Positions 26,454-37,816 are shown, numbered from the stretch's first letter. The stretch is 64,000 bases of DNA from Mycobacterium sp. JS623 (GCF_000328565.1 NC_019966.1:496001-560000), one strand, 5' to 3'. Made by a program: numbers and translations. The notes: a model not told the origin generated them from the sequence alone.

Positions 26454-29000
26454 ATGACTCCTACGTCCTACCCAAGCACTGACGACATCGACCCTTGCGT
26501 ACGCGTTTACGGGACGCGGGTCCACAATCTACGGGGAGTCGACGTAGTCGCGCCGCGTGACGCGCTGGTCGTATTCACCGGGATCTCTGGTTCCGGCAAG
26601 TCTTCGCTCGCCTTCGGGACCATTTATGCCGAGGCTCAGCGCCGCTACTTCGAATCGGTCGCTCCGTATGCCCGACGCCTGCTGTTGCCAACCGGCGCGC
26701 CAAAGGTAGATGACATCACCGGGCTACCGCCCGCTGTCGCGCTGCAACAGCGCCGGGGTTCGGCCACCTCACGGTCGACCGTCGGCACCGTCACCACCCT
26801 GTCGAACCTGCTGCGGATGTTGTTCTCCCGCGCCGGGACCTACCCGCGCGACGCCACGGAACGTCTGGACTCCGACGCCTTCTCCCCGAACACCGCGGTC
26901 GGGGCGTGCCCCGAATGTCACGGGCTGGGACGCATCCACCGGGTGACCGAAGAGACGCTGGTACCGGATCCGTCGCTGACCATCCGAGAGGGCGCCGTCG
27001 CAGCCTGGCCGGGTGCCTGGCAGGGCCAAAATCTGCGTGACATCCTCATCACTCTCGGATATGACATCGACAAGCCATGGCGGAAGCTTCCTAAGCGGCA
27101 ACGCGATTGGATTCTGTTCACCGACGAACAGCCGACTGTCGAGATCGATCCGGGTCAGCATCCCGTGCAGGCCGATTATTACTACAACGGCACGTTCTCG
27201 AGCGCCGAGCGCCATGTCCGTCACACGTTGGCGAACTCGCATAGCGCGATGATGCGTCGCCGCGTGCTGCAGTTCGTCGACAGTGTCGACTGCCCTGTGT
27301 GCCAGGGTTCCGGGTTGCGGCCGGAGGCGCTGAAGGTGACATTCGCCGGGCGTACGATCGCAGATTACGCGACAATGCCGTTGACGGACCTCGCGAATAC
27401 CTTGCGACCCACCGCTTCTCGAACCGACGCCGCCGCCGCCTACGAGTCCACGCAATCCGGTGAGCTGACCGAAGTGGCGACCATGATCGCCGCTGACCTG
27501 GTTGCACGCCTGCAGATACTCATCGATCTCGGTCTCGGGTATCTCACGCTCAGCCGCCGCACGCCGACGGTGTCACCCGGCGAATTGCAGCGATTGCGGC
27601 TGGCCACGCAGCTGCGAGCCGGCCTTTTCGGAGTGCTCTACGTCCTTGACGAGCCGTCGGCAGGTCTGCACCCTGCCGACGCCGAACCACTACTCGATGT
27701 GCTCGATCGCCTACGGCGAGCGGGCAATTCGCTATTCGTCGTCGAGCATGACATGGACGTCGTCCGTCGTGCCGATTGGATCGTCGACGTCGGACCAGGG
27801 GCCGGTGAACTCGGCGGGGACGTACTCTACAGCGGACCGGTGCCGGATCTCGCAGGCGTCGAGGAGTCGATTACGCGCCGGTATCTGTTCGACGGGGCAG
27901 AGCCGCCATCTCGTGATCCCCGCACGCAGACGGGGCGGTTGCGGTTGCGCGGCATCAACTTTCACAATCTGAAAGACGTCGACGTGGACCTGCCGCTGGG
28001 GGTGTACACGGCGGTCACCGGTGTGTCTGGCTCAGGAAAGTCGACGCTCGTCGTCAAGGTTCTCGGCGACGTCGTCAGCAACCACCTCGGAACGGGCCGC
28101 GCAACCGAGTCGGCCGAATCCGACGATGACGAATCCGGCACGGGGATAATCGATCTCGACCACGACGCGAGCGTCGGCGTGACGGCTGAGGGAGTTGAGG
28201 AGATCAACCGACTGGTGTCGGTCGACCAGCGCCCAATCGGACGCACACCGCGGTCGACGCTAGCGACCTACACCGGCCTGTTCGACGCCGTGCGCCGCGA
28301 ATTCGCCGCGACCCCGAAGGCGCGTCGCCGCGGGTGGACCGCGGGCAGGTTTTCGTTCAACGTGGCCGAAGGGCGGTGCCCAACCTGTCAGGGGGAGGGG
28401 TTCGTCTCGGTGGAGTTGCTGTTTCTGCCTGGCACATACGCCACATGTCCGGCGTGTCAGGGCGCGCGCTACTCCGAGCAGACGCTGGAGGTGCGGTATC
28501 GGGATCGGACGATCGCCGACGTGCTCGCGATGACCGTCGACGAGGCCGCGGAGTTCCTCGCCGACGTCGTGCCTGCTGCTCGCAGTCTCACCACACTTCA
28601 GGAGGTCGGGCTGGGATATCTGCGTCTCGGGCAGCCCGCGACCGAGCTGTCGGGCGGCGAGGCCCAGCGGATCAAGCTGGCGTCCGAACTGCAGCGGCCT
28701 CGGCGCGGCCATACCCTCTACGTCCTCGACGAACCGACCACCGGCCTGCACCCCGCCGATGTGGATCTACTCGATCGACAACTGCACCGTCTGGTCGACG
28801 CAGGCAATACCGTCGTGGTGGCCGAACATGACATGCGGATGGTCGCGGGCGCGGACTGGGTGATCGATCTGGGGCCTGGCGCGGGGAATGACGGCGGTCG
28901 GGTCGTGGTCACCGGACCACCGGCGAAGGTTGCACGTGCGAAACGGAGCCGCACTGCGCCATACCTGGCGAAGCGGTTGGCGGCGTCCGCTATTCGATGA
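26454..29000 (+). CDS. UvrA-like ABC ATPase (UvrA2 / drug-resistance type)
   Basis: 848 aa from ATG 26454 ([20 protein letters not shown]). Upstream in-frame starts at 26418 (TTG) and 26433 fall within or before the palindrome. There are two ABC modules: Walker [11 protein letters not shown] and [10 protein letters not shown], and second signature [16 protein letters not shown]. The first signature is altered to VSPGELQRL. Zinc-finger cysteines occur in [14 protein letters not shown] and the pair CPTCQGEG / CPACQGAR. At about 850 aa it is about 100 shorter than UvrA, consistent with UvrA2 proteins that lack the UvrB-binding domain. Such proteins occur in DNA damage tolerance and self-resistance to intercalating drugs. 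Confidence 0.9.
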   Translation: MTPTSYPSTDDIDPCVRVYGTRVHNLRGVDVVAPRDALVVFTGISGSGKSSLAFGTIYAEAQRRYFESVAPYARRLLLPTGAPKVDDITGLPPAVALQQRRGSATSRSTVGTVTTLSNLLRMLFSRAGTYPRDATERLDSDAFSPNTAVGACPECHGLGRIHRVTEETLVPDPSLTIREGAVAAWPGAWQGQNLRDILITLGYDIDKPWRKLPKRQRDWILFTDEQPTVEIDPGQHPVQADYYYNGTFSSAERHVRHTLANSHSAMMRRRVLQFVDSVDCPVCQGSGLRPEALKVTFAGRTIADYATMPLTDLANTLRPTASRTDAAAAYESTQSGELTEVATMIAADLVARLQILIDLGLGYLTLSRRTPTVSPGELQRLRLATQLRAGLFGVLYVLDEPSAGLHPADAEPLLDVLDRLRRAGNSLFVVEHDMDVVRRADWIVDVGPGAGELGGDVLYSGPVPDLAGVEESITRRYLFDGAEPPSRDPRTQTGRLRLRGINFHNLKDVDVDLPLGVYTAVTGVSGSGKSTLVVKVLGDVVSNHLGTGRATESAESDDDESGTGIIDLDHDASVGVTAEGVEEINRLVSVDQRPIGRTPRSTLATYTGLFDAVRREFAATPKARRRGWTAGRFSFNVAEGRCPTCQGEGFVSVELLFLPGTYATCPACQGARYSEQTLEVRYRDRTIADVLAMTVDEAAEFLADVVPAARSLTTLQEVGLGYLRLGQPATELSGGEAQRIKLASELQRPRRGHTLYVLDEPTTGLHPADVDLLDRQLHRLVDAGNTVVVAEHDMRMVAGADWVIDLGPGAGNDGGRVVVTGPPAKVARAKRSRTAPYLAKRLAASAIR

Positions 29001-29487
29001 AGAAGTTGTCGTTGGCGATGAGCCATTCGCGACGCTCGTCGTCGGACATCTCGCCGAGCTTGGCCATGCCCTCGAAGTAGTGCTCTCGCGGCGCGCCGGG
29101 AGCAAACAGCATCAAGATCGACGTCGGCTCGTCGGCCTCATTGCGAAAACCGTGGATCCCGCCGGGCGGAACGTAGAGGAAGTCGTTCGGCTGCCCGTCG
29201 ACCCAGTCGGTGCCGTCGTACAGCTTGATGGTGCCCGACAACACGAAGAACGCCTCGGACATCGCACGGTGAAAGTGCGGGCCCGGTCCGCCGCCCTTCG
29301 GTGCGATCTCCACCCGGTAGAGCCCATAGTCGCCGTCGGTGGCCTGTTGGTTGGCCAGATAGTGGTACTTCACGAGGCCGAACGAGTCGTGATCCGGCGC
29401 CTCGTCGCCTCGCCGAAGCCGGGCGCTGACCTCAGGCTGGTCCTTGGTGTACCGGGGCGGGGGATAGGGCGGCACGATCAGAGACAT
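28990..29487 (-). CDS. Cupin-domain protein
   Basis: 165 aa single-domain cupin. Motif 1 is GPHFHRAMSEAFFVLSG (His, His, Glu metal ligands) and motif 2 is NDFLYVPPGGIHGFRNEADE (His). A C-terminal tail ([20 protein letters not shown]) closes the protein. It is probably a metal-dependent enzyme or sensor with an unknown small-molecule substrate. It is convergent with the UvrA-like gene and the two ends overlap by 11 nt. Confidence 0.85.
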   Translation of the reverse strand: MSLIVPPYPPPRYTKDQPEVSARLRRGDEAPDHDSFGLVKYHYLANQQATDGDYGLYRVEIAPKGGGPGPHFHRAMSEAFFVLSGTIKLYDGTDWVDGQPNDFLYVPPGGIHGFRNEADEPTSILMLFAPGAPREHYFEGMAKLGEMSDDERREWLIANDNFFIE

Positions 29488-29571
29488 CGCATCCCAGCGT
29501 GCCAGAGCGTCGGCGACCGCGCGACATCCCGATGACAGCTCGCGTTCAGCTACGAGCGCTAGCCTGCGCGC

Positions 29572-30360
29572 GTGCTGAGTCGGCGGGCGTTCATGGCTAC
29601 CGTTGCGGGTTCGGTAGTGGCCGTCGGCCTCGGCGCACCATCAGCGGCCGCGGCGCCGCTCGACCCAGACCCTGCGGCGGTCGCGACGCTCAACCGCGGC
29701 CGGATGCCAACTCAATGGGGCATCGCGTTGCCCGGTGTCGCCACGACGTTCGCCCCCAACGGGAAACAAATTGCGCTGACCTTCGACGCCTGCAGAGGAG
29801 CATGCGACGAGGCGTTGCTGAACACGCTCCAGCGCAACGGTATTCCAGCCGTGTTGTTCTTCTGTGCGAAGTGGATCGACGCCAATCCCGGCCGCGCTGC
29901 ACAATTGGCCGCAAATCCGTTGTTCGACATCGGCAATCACGGCGCACGTCATGTTCCGCTGTCTGTCACCGGGCGATCCGCGTACGGCATCGCCGGGACT
30001 CGCTCGAGCGATGAGGTGGTGCAAGAGGTGTGGACCAATCACGACAAGATCACCGCGCTGACGGGGAGAGCGCCGACCTGGTTCCGGCCCGGCACAGCCC
30101 ACTACGACGACGTCGCCGTTGAGATCGTGCGCGAGCTCGGCCAGCAGCCACTCGGCTTCTCCGTGAACGGCGACAATGGCGCGAAGGCGTCCGCGGCGGC
30201 TGTTCGATCGGCGGTCGTCGGCGCGGCGCCGGGCTCGATCGTGCTGGCCCACATGAACCATCCGGAGTCGGGCACCGCCGCCGGGATCGGCGACGCGATC
30301 ACCGCGATGCACGCAGCTGGCTGGGAGTTCGTTTCACTCGATGGCCAAACGGTCCAGTAA
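29572..30360 (+). CDS. Secreted polysaccharide deacetylase (NodB-type), Tat signal
   Basis: 262 aa from GTG 29572. The N-terminus has a twin-arginine motif (SRRAFM), a hydrophobic core and an Ala-rich cleavage region (APSAAAAP). The NodB domain shows LTFDAC (catalytic Asp), GNHGARH (metal-binding His pair), WFRPGTAHYDD and IVLAHMNH near the C-terminus. It probably deacetylates a cell-wall glycan outside the membrane. The downstream UppP-like gene, 61 nt away, also acts in envelope synthesis. Confidence 0.88.
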   Translation: MLSRRAFMATVAGSVVAVGLGAPSAAAAPLDPDPAAVATLNRGRMPTQWGIALPGVATTFAPNGKQIALTFDACRGACDEALLNTLQRNGIPAVLFFCAKWIDANPGRAAQLAANPLFDIGNHGARHVPLSVTGRSAYGIAGTRSSDEVVQEVWTNHDKITALTGRAPTWFRPGTAHYDDVAVEIVRELGQQPLGFSVNGDNGAKASAAAVRSAVVGAAPGSIVLAHMNHPESGTAAGIGDAITAMHAAGWEFVSLDGQTVQ

Positions 30361-30421
30361 TGAACCTGGACGGTTCCTGCCGTGTCGCTGAAAATCGTAG
30401 AGCCGTGGTAGGCAATCGCGG

Positions 30422-31321
30422 ATGAGCAGTCACCTCAGTTATGTCGAAGCCGTTGTGGTGGGCGCGTTTCAGGGCGTCACCGAGTTGTTTCCCGTGTCGA
30501 GCCTCGGGCATTCGGTGTTGGTCCCTGCCCTGGTCGGGGGGCGGTGGGCACAGGACCTCGACGTGTCCGCACCGGAGTCGCCGTATCTCGCGTTCATCGT
30601 GGGCTTGCACGTGGCAACCGCTGCGGCGTTGCTGGTGTTTTTCTGGCGCGACTGGGTGGCGATCATCGGCGGTTTCGTCACGTCTGTGCGCTATCGCCGG
30701 GTGAGCACGACGGCAGAACGCCTGGCTTGGCTGATCGTGCTGGCGACAATCCCCGTCGGGATCGCCGGACTTGCGCTCGAGCACCTGTTTCGGACCACGC
30801 TGGGCCGTCCGATACCGGCTGCGGCGTTTCTGGCTGCCAACGGCATCGTGCTGTATGCCGGGGAGCGGTTGCGCCGCCGCGCACCCGCGGTGGTGGGTGG
30901 CACCCCGGAAGACAGCGCGCTGGCGCCGCCCGACGAACGCATTGCACGACTGTCGATGGGGCAGGGCGTGCTGATCGGCTGCGCGCAGATTCTGGCGCTG
31001 CTGCCCGGTATCAGCCGATCGGGGATCACGATGGTGGCCGGGCTGTGGCGTGGCCTCAATCATGAAGAGGCGGCCCGGTTTTCGTTTCTGCTCGCCACGC
31101 CGGTGATCCTTGCGGCCGGTGTGCTGAAGGTTCCCGACCTGTTCGGTCCGCTGGGCGAGGGCATCCACGGCCAGGTGCTCGCTGGCAGCGTCGCATCGTT
31201 CGTCGCCGCGTACCTGGCCGTGCGGTTCCTGACCCGGTACTTCGAAACCCGAACGCTGACGCCGTTCGCGATCTATTGCACCGTCGCCGGTGTCGGCAGC
31301 CTGATCTGGTTGCTGCGCTGA
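30422..31321 (+). CDS. uppP: Undecaprenyl-diphosphate phosphatase, UppP/BacA family
   Basis: 299 aa polytopic membrane protein. Both family signatures are present: GAFQGVTELFPVSSLGHSVL near the N-terminus and LLPGISRSGITMVAGLWRGL around residue 200. It dephosphorylates the C50/C55 lipid carrier diphosphate for reuse in wall synthesis. It carries longer loops than Escherichia coli UppP, for example the inserted ERLRRRAPAVVGGTPEDSAL. I cannot tell whether this is the only copy in the genome or a paralogue. Confidence 0.88.
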   Translation: MSSHLSYVEAVVVGAFQGVTELFPVSSLGHSVLVPALVGGRWAQDLDVSAPESPYLAFIVGLHVATAAALLVFFWRDWVAIIGGFVTSVRYRRVSTTAERLAWLIVLATIPVGIAGLALEHLFRTTLGRPIPAAAFLAANGIVLYAGERLRRRAPAVVGGTPEDSALAPPDERIARLSMGQGVLIGCAQILALLPGISRSGITMVAGLWRGLNHEEAARFSFLLATPVILAAGVLKVPDLFGPLGEGIHGQVLAGSVASFVAAYLAVRFLTRYFETRTLTPFAIYCTVAGVGSLIWLLR

Positions 31322-31370
31322 CGTCTCCTACGCACAGGGCACTTACAGGTCGACGGCGCATAGTGCGTGC

Positions 31371-32240
31371 ATGGATCCGGCGCATGTGCCGCTGACGTGG
31401 TCCGTGTCGCTCACGCACTGGCAGTGGGACACCGGGGCTGTCCTGGCGGTCATCGTGTTGAGCGTTGGCTACGGTCGGGCATGGCGAAGATGCGAGGTGT
31501 TGACGCGCAAGCACGCGTGGTGTTTTGGCATCGGCGTCGTTTGGTTGGCTGCGGCGACCATGAGCGTGATCGGCGTGTACGCCGGCACGCTGTTCTGGGT
31601 GCGGGCGCTGCAGGTGTTGCTGCTGCTGTTCGTCATTCCGTTCTTCCTCGCGATGGGAAGGCCGGTGACGGCATTGCGTATGAACCGCGCAGTCACGACG
31701 CCAGCGGCGCGCGTCCTCTTTCATCCAACGGCGACGTCGGTGGCGATGCTTGCCACGCCGTGGCTGCTGTACCTCACACCGTGGTACGTCGCCGCTCTGC
31801 GTAGCGGGATCGTGGGGGCGGCGACGCGACTGTTGTTGCTGCTGATTGGTTTTGGCTACTTCTATGCCCGGCTGCAGGCTGACCCGGTGCCGCGCCGGTA
31901 TTCGCAGCTGATCTCACTCGTCATCAGCATCGTCGAGTCGATTGGCGACGGGTTACTGGGCATCGTGTTGTGGCTCGGGCCCCTGATCGCCGCCGACTAC
32001 TACGCGGGCAGACAGTGGGGGCCGAGCATGCGCGTCGATCAATCGATCGGCGCAGGCATCCTGTGGATCGTCGGTGATGTGCTCGGCGTCTCGTTCATCA
32101 TCGTGCTGATGCGTCTCTTCTCGGCCGATGAACGCGAGCGGGCGACGGCCGTCGACGCTGAACTCGAGATGGCCGAGGCGCCGTCGGGCCTGTGGTGGGA
32201 ACACGATCCGCAACTACGCGATCGGATGGGTCGCCGATGA
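31371..32240 (+). CDS. CtaG (Caa3-type) cytochrome oxidase assembly-like membrane protein
   Basis: 289 aa with about seven transmembrane helices; PF09678-type features are the N-terminal [40 protein letters not shown], and WVTPWYV-like [12 protein letters not shown]. CtaG proteins help copper delivery to cytochrome oxidase in some bacteria, but many actinobacterial members are unassigned. The cytoplasmic C-terminal tail is acidic. Its stop overlaps the VWA gene start (ATGA), so the two are co-translated. Confidence 0.8.
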   Translation: MDPAHVPLTWSVSLTHWQWDTGAVLAVIVLSVGYGRAWRRCEVLTRKHAWCFGIGVVWLAAATMSVIGVYAGTLFWVRALQVLLLLFVIPFFLAMGRPVTALRMNRAVTTPAARVLFHPTATSVAMLATPWLLYLTPWYVAALRSGIVGAATRLLLLLIGFGYFYARLQADPVPRRYSQLISLVISIVESIGDGLLGIVLWLGPLIAADYYAGRQWGPSMRVDQSIGAGILWIVGDVLGVSFIIVLMRLFSADERERATAVDAELEMAEAPSGLWWEHDPQLRDRMGRR

Positions 32241-33244
32241 CCATCCCTGTGCTGGGCACACTTTCGGTGTCCGGGTTCACCAACGCCTGGTTTTTGCTGT
32301 TCTTCCTCGCGGTGGCGGTGATGGCGGCGGCCTACGTCGTGGCGCAACGCGCACGGCGGCGACGGGTGATGCGGTTCGCCAATCTCGACTTGCTGCAATC
32401 GGTGGTCCGGCCGCGCCGGCGCCGCTGGCGACACCTGCCCGCGGCGCTGCTCGTCGCGTCCCTGGCATTGTTGACGACCGCGATGGCGGGCCCGACACAT
32501 GACCTTCGCGTGCCGCGCAACCGTGCGGTCGTGATGCTCGTCATCGACGTGTCAGAGTCAATGGTGGCGACGGACGTCGCGCCGAACAGGCTGGCGGCAG
32601 CCAAGGAGGCGGGCAAGCGATTCGCCGACGAGCTGACCCCAGGAATCAACCTGGGCTTGGTCGAATTCGCGGGTAATGCAACACTATTGATGGCGCCGAC
32701 CACCGACCGTGATGCCGTCAAGGCCGCCATCGACACGCTCAAGGCTGCCGAACGCACCGCGACCGGCGAGGGAATCTTCACCGCGCTGCAGGCGATCGCG
32801 GCAACCACCGCCGTCCTTGGCGGCGGAGACGGTCCGCCGCCTGCGCGCATCGTCCTTGAATCCGATGGGAAGGAAACGGTGCCCGGCGAGCCCGATGCTC
32901 CGCGCGGCGCCTTCACCGCTGCGCACGCCGCGAAGGAACAGGGCGTGGAAATCTCGACGATCTCATTCGGCACACCCGACGGCACCGTCACGCTCAACGA
33001 TCAAGAAATCCCCGTTCCCGTCGACGACTCGACATTGCAACGGATCAGTGAGATTTCGGGCGGGCAGGCATTCCACGCCGACAGCCTGGACACGCTCAAC
33101 AGCGTGTATTCGACACTGCAGCGCAACATCGGCTTCGAGACGATTGCCGGCGATGCCAGCGCAGCATGGATTCGGTTGGGAGCGTTGGTCTTGATTGTCG
33201 CGCTCGCAGCGGCGGCGATGCTCAACAGGCGGCTGCCGGATTAG
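32237..33244 (+). CDS. VWA-domain membrane protein (Rv1481/BatA-like), copy 1
   Basis: 335 aa. Two N-terminal transmembrane helices ([40 protein letters not shown]) precede a von Willebrand A domain whose MIDAS site is DVSESM at 104-109, followed by [15 protein letters not shown] and [11 protein letters not shown]-terminal helix ends in NRRLPD. The length equals M. tuberculosis Rv1481, which sits next to a MoxR-type ATPase; here no moxR is adjacent. It is coupled to the CtaG-like gene. It meets a paralogue tail to tail at 33241. Confidence 0.9.
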   Translation: MTIPVLGTLSVSGFTNAWFLLFFLAVAVMAAAYVVAQRARRRRVMRFANLDLLQSVVRPRRRRWRHLPAALLVASLALLTTAMAGPTHDLRVPRNRAVVMLVIDVSESMVATDVAPNRLAAAKEAGKRFADELTPGINLGLVEFAGNATLLMAPTTDRDAVKAAIDTLKAAERTATGEGIFTALQAIAATTAVLGGGDGPPPARIVLESDGKETVPGEPDAPRGAFTAAHAAKEQGVEISTISFGTPDGTVTLNDQEIPVPVDDSTLQRISEISGGQAFHADSLDTLNSVYSTLQRNIGFETIAGDASAAWIRLGALVLIVALAAAAMLNRRLPD

Positions 33245-34248
33245 GTGGGCAGTCGGCGATTGATCAGCAGCCCGAGCACTGCTCCGGCGGTGGCGAGGAT
33301 GACGGCCAGCCGTAGCCATCCCGCGCTGGCGGGTCCCCGCTCAATCCGGTAGCCCAGTTGGTCTTCGGCGGCGTGAAAGTTACGGCTGAGCTCGTCAATG
33401 GTTGCAGCTGAAGATGTTTGGCCGCCTGAGAGGTTCGCGATCGCCTTCATCATCTCGTCGTCGACCGGAACGGGAATGGTTTGGTTCTTGAGTTCGACGC
33501 TGCCGGTTGGCGTCCCGAACGCGATGGTGGAAATGGTGACGCCCTGTTGCCTTGCGGCGCGGGCGGCGGTGTAGGCGCCCTGCGGGGCGTTGGGGTTATC
33601 GGGTGTGTTCTCTTTGCCGTCGGACAGCAGCACGATGGTCGCGGGTGCAGGCTTGTCATCGGGTCCTTTCAGCACCGCATTGAGGGTCTGAATCGATTGC
33701 AGCGCAGAGAAAATCGCTTGGCCTGTGGCGGTCCTGTCGTCGGGCTTCAGCTTGTCGAGGGCCGCGACAGTCAGCTGGTGATCGGGGCTGGGGGCGACCA
33801 GGACGTTGGGACTGCCCGCGAATGCGATGAGGCCGAGGTTCACTCCCGGCGTCACTTGCTTCGCGAAATCCTGCGCAGCGTGCTCGGCGGCGGTGAGCCG
33901 GTTCGGCGTCACGTCGGTGGCGAGCATCGATTGGGATACGTCGATGACGAGCATGATCACCGCGCGGTCGCGCGGCACACGAACATCTCGGGTGGGTTGG
34001 GCTAGTGCCACGGTCAGCGGCACGAGGGCGATCAGCAACAGCGCAATCGGCAGGTGCCGCCAGGGCGATGGACGGTTCGGCGTGATCGAGGCGGCGGCCG
34101 GATCGGCGAACCGCCGCATCCGCTGCCTGCGGCGCCCCTGGGCGGCCACGTAGACCCCCAGGAGCGCCGCAGGAGCAATCAGCACGACCAGCCATCCCGG
34201 GTCGTCGAACCCGGATAGCGACAGCAGACCCAGCCCAGGAGCAGTCAC
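33241..34248 (-). CDS. VWA-domain membrane protein (Rv1481/BatA-like), copy 2
   Basis: 335 aa from GTG 34248, exactly the length of copy 1; the longer frame to 34347 is rejected because it overlaps the SDR gene. It has the same layout: two N-terminal helices, VWA MIDAS DVSQSM at 103-108, [24 protein letters not shown] and C-terminal NRRLPT. It is convergent with copy 1 and the two stop codons share 4 bp (TTAG). By sequence it looks closer to Rv1481 than copy 1 in some segments ([16 protein letters not shown]). The ligand is unknown. Confidence 0.9.
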   Translation of the reverse strand: MTAPGLGLLSLSGFDDPGWLVVLIAPAALLGVYVAAQGRRRQRMRRFADPAAASITPNRPSPWRHLPIALLLIALVPLTVALAQPTRDVRVPRDRAVIMLVIDVSQSMLATDVTPNRLTAAEHAAQDFAKQVTPGVNLGLIAFAGSPNVLVAPSPDHQLTVAALDKLKPDDRTATGQAIFSALQSIQTLNAVLKGPDDKPAPATIVLLSDGKENTPDNPNAPQGAYTAARAARQQGVTISTIAFGTPTGSVELKNQTIPVPVDDEMMKAIANLSGGQTSSAATIDELSRNFHAAEDQLGYRIERGPASAGWLRLAVILATAGAVLGLLINRRLPT

Positions 34249-34298
34249 CGCTTCACTGTGGCCGCTGCTGCTGGGAATCGCCTGTGGCCCAGCTCGGC

Positions 34299-35210
34299 TC
34301 AGCCGACCGGCGACACCACCGCCGTCAGTTCCTCGGACACCGCCCACAGCCTGCGCTGCGCGGCCACGTCGTGCGAGACAGCGCTTGACGCGACGACCTT
34401 CGGGTAGCCTCGCTGCTCGCCGAATCCGTCGGGGCCGTAGTACTGCCCGCCGATCACGCCGGGATCGGTTGCCGCGCGCAGCGTCGGCAGCGCACCCATG
34501 TCAGCGCCCTGCATCAACGGTTCGAGGAGTCGGGTGGCGACCGCGACCACCGGTGGCAGGTTGCGGGCCAACTCTGTGTTGGAGCCACCGGGATGTGCGG
34601 CGACGGCGATGGTGTTGGTGCCTTGCAGCCGGCGCTGGAGTTCATAGGTGAACATCAGGTTGGCCAGCTTGGCTTGGCCGTAGGCGCCGACGCGGCTGTA
34701 GCTGCGTTCCGACTGTAGATCGTCGAAACGGATGCCGCGGCGCGCGAAGCGATGGCCCACGCTGCTGACGGTGACGACCCGTGAGCCGGGGGCGGCCAGC
34801 ACGCGATCTAGTACCAGGTTGGTCAGCGCGAAGTGGCCCAAATGATTTGTGCCGAACTGCAATTCGAAGCCATCTTTGGTGGTCGACTTCGGCGTCATCA
34901 TCACACCCGCGTTGTTGATCAGCAGATCGATGGAGTCGTAGTCGGCGCGCAGCTGGTCGGCGGCCGCGCGAATGGAATCCAGCGACGTCAGGTCGAGCTC
35001 CTGAATGGCCACACTGGCGCCGGACTGCGCGCGAGCGATGAGGTCGGCGGCGGCCTTGCCCTTCTCGAGGTTGCGCACGGCGAGTACGACGTGTGCTCCC
35101 TTCGCGGCGAGCGCGGTCGCGGTCTCGTAACCGAGGCCGGTGTTGGCGCCGGTGACGACGGCCGTGCGGCCGGTCTGGTCGGGAATGTCGGCAGTTGTCC
35201 ACTTGCCCAT
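34299..35210 (-). CDS. Short-chain dehydrogenase/reductase, paralogue of 18366-19277
   Basis: 303 aa NAD(P)-dependent SDR with TGANTGLG near residue 20, NNAGVMM, SSVGHRF and the catalytic YGQAKLANLMF. It is the same length as the SDR at 18366 and similar along its entire length (WTxADxPDQTGR at the start, YYGPDG and RLWAVSEELT near the end). It is divergent from a TetR gene, with a palindrome in the 95-bp spacer, so it is probably that regulator's target. The VWA gene follows after 50 nt. Confidence 0.9.
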   Translation of the reverse strand: MGKWTTADIPDQTGRTAVVTGANTGLGYETATALAAKGAHVVLAVRNLEKGKAAADLIARAQSGASVAIQELDLTSLDSIRAAADQLRADYDSIDLLINNAGVMMTPKSTTKDGFELQFGTNHLGHFALTNLVLDRVLAAPGSRVVTVSSVGHRFARRGIRFDDLQSERSYSRVGAYGQAKLANLMFTYELQRRLQGTNTIAVAAHPGGSNTELARNLPPVVAVATRLLEPLMQGADMGALPTLRAATDPGVIGGQYYGPDGFGEQRGYPKVVASSAVSHDVAAQRRLWAVSEELTAVVSPVG

Positions 35211-35231
35211 GAGGGATCTCCTACAATCGGT

Positions 35232-35253
35232 AAACGGGGCGGACGCTCCGTTT
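35232..35253. promoter_or_regulatory. Near-perfect 22-bp palindrome between SDR and TetR genes (probable TetR operator)
   Basis: The half-site AAACGGGGCGG and its inverted partner ACGCTCCGTTT agree at 9 of 11 positions. A looser related pair (ACGGAACGCG / CGCCCCGCTT) follows at about 35274-35293. The location between the divergent SDR and TetR starts is the usual position for an autoregulatory TetR operator. Confidence 0.6.
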
Positions 35254-35305
35254 GATGACGACTATACGGAACGCGCGCCCCGCTTATCTATTCCCGAGGT
35301 GAGAG

Positions 35306-35869
35306 ATGACCGAAACCGCCCGGCCGTTACGGGCCGACGCGGCGCGCAACCGTGCGCGGGTGCTGCAGGTCGCCTACGAGACGTTCGCCGCCGAGGGCCT
35401 TGGGGTGCCGATCGATGAGATCGCTCGTCGCGCCGGGGTCGGGGCGGGAACCGTGTACCGGCACTTCCCCACCAAGGAGGATCTGTATCGGGCGGTGATC
35501 GAGGACCGCATCAACCGCATCGTCGACGACGGCCGTGCGCTGCTGGCTTCCGCGGACCCCGGCGATGCGCTGTTCGCTTTCCTTCGGTCGATGGTGCTGC
35601 AGTGGGGGGCGACGGATCGAGGCCTGGCCGAAGCACTCGCCGGCCTCGGCGTCGACGTCAAGGCCGCCGTGCCCGACGCCGAGGATGCGTTCCTCGGGCT
35701 GCTCGGGGACCTGCTGCGAGCAGGGCAGAAGGCGGGCACGGTCCGGCGCGATCTCGATGTGCGTGACGTGAAGGCCCTCCTGGTCGGGGCGCAGGCGATC
35801 CAGACGTATAACGCCGAGGCGGCCGAGCGGCTGACCGAGGTGGTGCTCGACGGCTTGCGCCGCAAGTGA
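35306..35869 (+). CDS. TetR/AcrR-family transcriptional regulator
   Basis: 187 aa. The N-terminal HTH is clear: NRARVLQVAYETFAAEGLGV, then IDEIARRAGVGAGTVYRHFP with TKEDLYRAVIEDR. The C-terminal ligand domain is helical (LGLLGDLLRAGQKAGTVRRD, VKALLVGAQAIQTYNAEAAE). The start ATG 35306 follows GAGGTGAGAG. It probably represses itself and the divergent SDR through the palindrome at 35232; the inducer is unknown. Confidence 0.92.
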   Translation: MTETARPLRADAARNRARVLQVAYETFAAEGLGVPIDEIARRAGVGAGTVYRHFPTKEDLYRAVIEDRINRIVDDGRALLASADPGDALFAFLRSMVLQWGATDRGLAEALAGLGVDVKAAVPDAEDAFLGLLGDLLRAGQKAGTVRRDLDVRDVKALLVGAQAIQTYNAEAAERLTEVVLDGLRRK

Positions 35870-35885
35870 ACGCCGCCTAGGTGAC

Positions 35886-35912
35886 CTTGCACTCGCCCTG
35901 GTCGAGTGCTAA
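35886..35912. promoter_or_regulatory. CIRCE-like HrcA operator 1 upstream of groEL2
   Basis: CTTGCACTC, a 9-nt spacer and GAGTGCTAA. This matches the CIRCE pattern (TTAGCACTC-N9-GAGTGCTAA) with a diverged left half and a perfect right half. Confidence 0.8.
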
Positions 35913-35920
35913 GAATGCAG

Positions 35921-35947
35921 TTGGCACTCGCGACCGGTGAGTGCTAG
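35921..35947. promoter_or_regulatory. CIRCE-like HrcA operator 2 upstream of groEL2
   Basis: TTGGCACTC, a 9-nt spacer and GAGTGCTAG, one mismatch from CIRCE consensus in each half. Together with the site 8 bp upstream it indicates HrcA repression and heat-shock induction of groEL2, as known for mycobacterial groEL2. Confidence 0.88.
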
Positions 35948-37687
<1,740 letters not shown>

Positions 37688-37695
37688 GTCCCTTT

Positions 37696-37738
37696 ACGAA
37701 AAAGCCCGGGTGTGCTTCGGCACCCCGGGCTTTTTCGT
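37696..37738. terminator. Rho-independent terminator after groEL2
   Basis: An A5 run, a GC-rich stem (AAGCCCGGGTG paired with CACCCCGGGCTT) and a T5 run. The A and T tracts on both sides make it usable from either direction, which fits the convergent methyltransferase gene. Confidence 0.92.
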
Positions 37739-37751
37739 ACCCTTCCCGGCG

Positions 37752-37809
37752 CGAACGTGGGTTACCCGCACGCATTTTCGCGCCAGCGCGTGACACAAGC
37801 CCACGCTCG
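37752..37809. repeat. Imperfect palindrome in the groEL2/methyltransferase spacer
   Basis: CGAACGTGGGTT at 37752-37763 pairs with AAGCCCACGCTCG at 37797-37809, with mismatches that become G-U pairs in the minus-strand transcript. The loop contains CGCGCCAGCGCGTGA. I recall similar hairpins between genes in other mycobacteria, but no second copy occurs in this window. Confidence 0.45.
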
Positions 37810-37816
37810 GCGAGGA

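Noticed and set aside
33200..33290. Hairpin at the junction of the two VWA genes as a terminator
   Set aside because: The symmetry comes from the shared NRRLP coding sequence of the two inverted genes and has no T-run.
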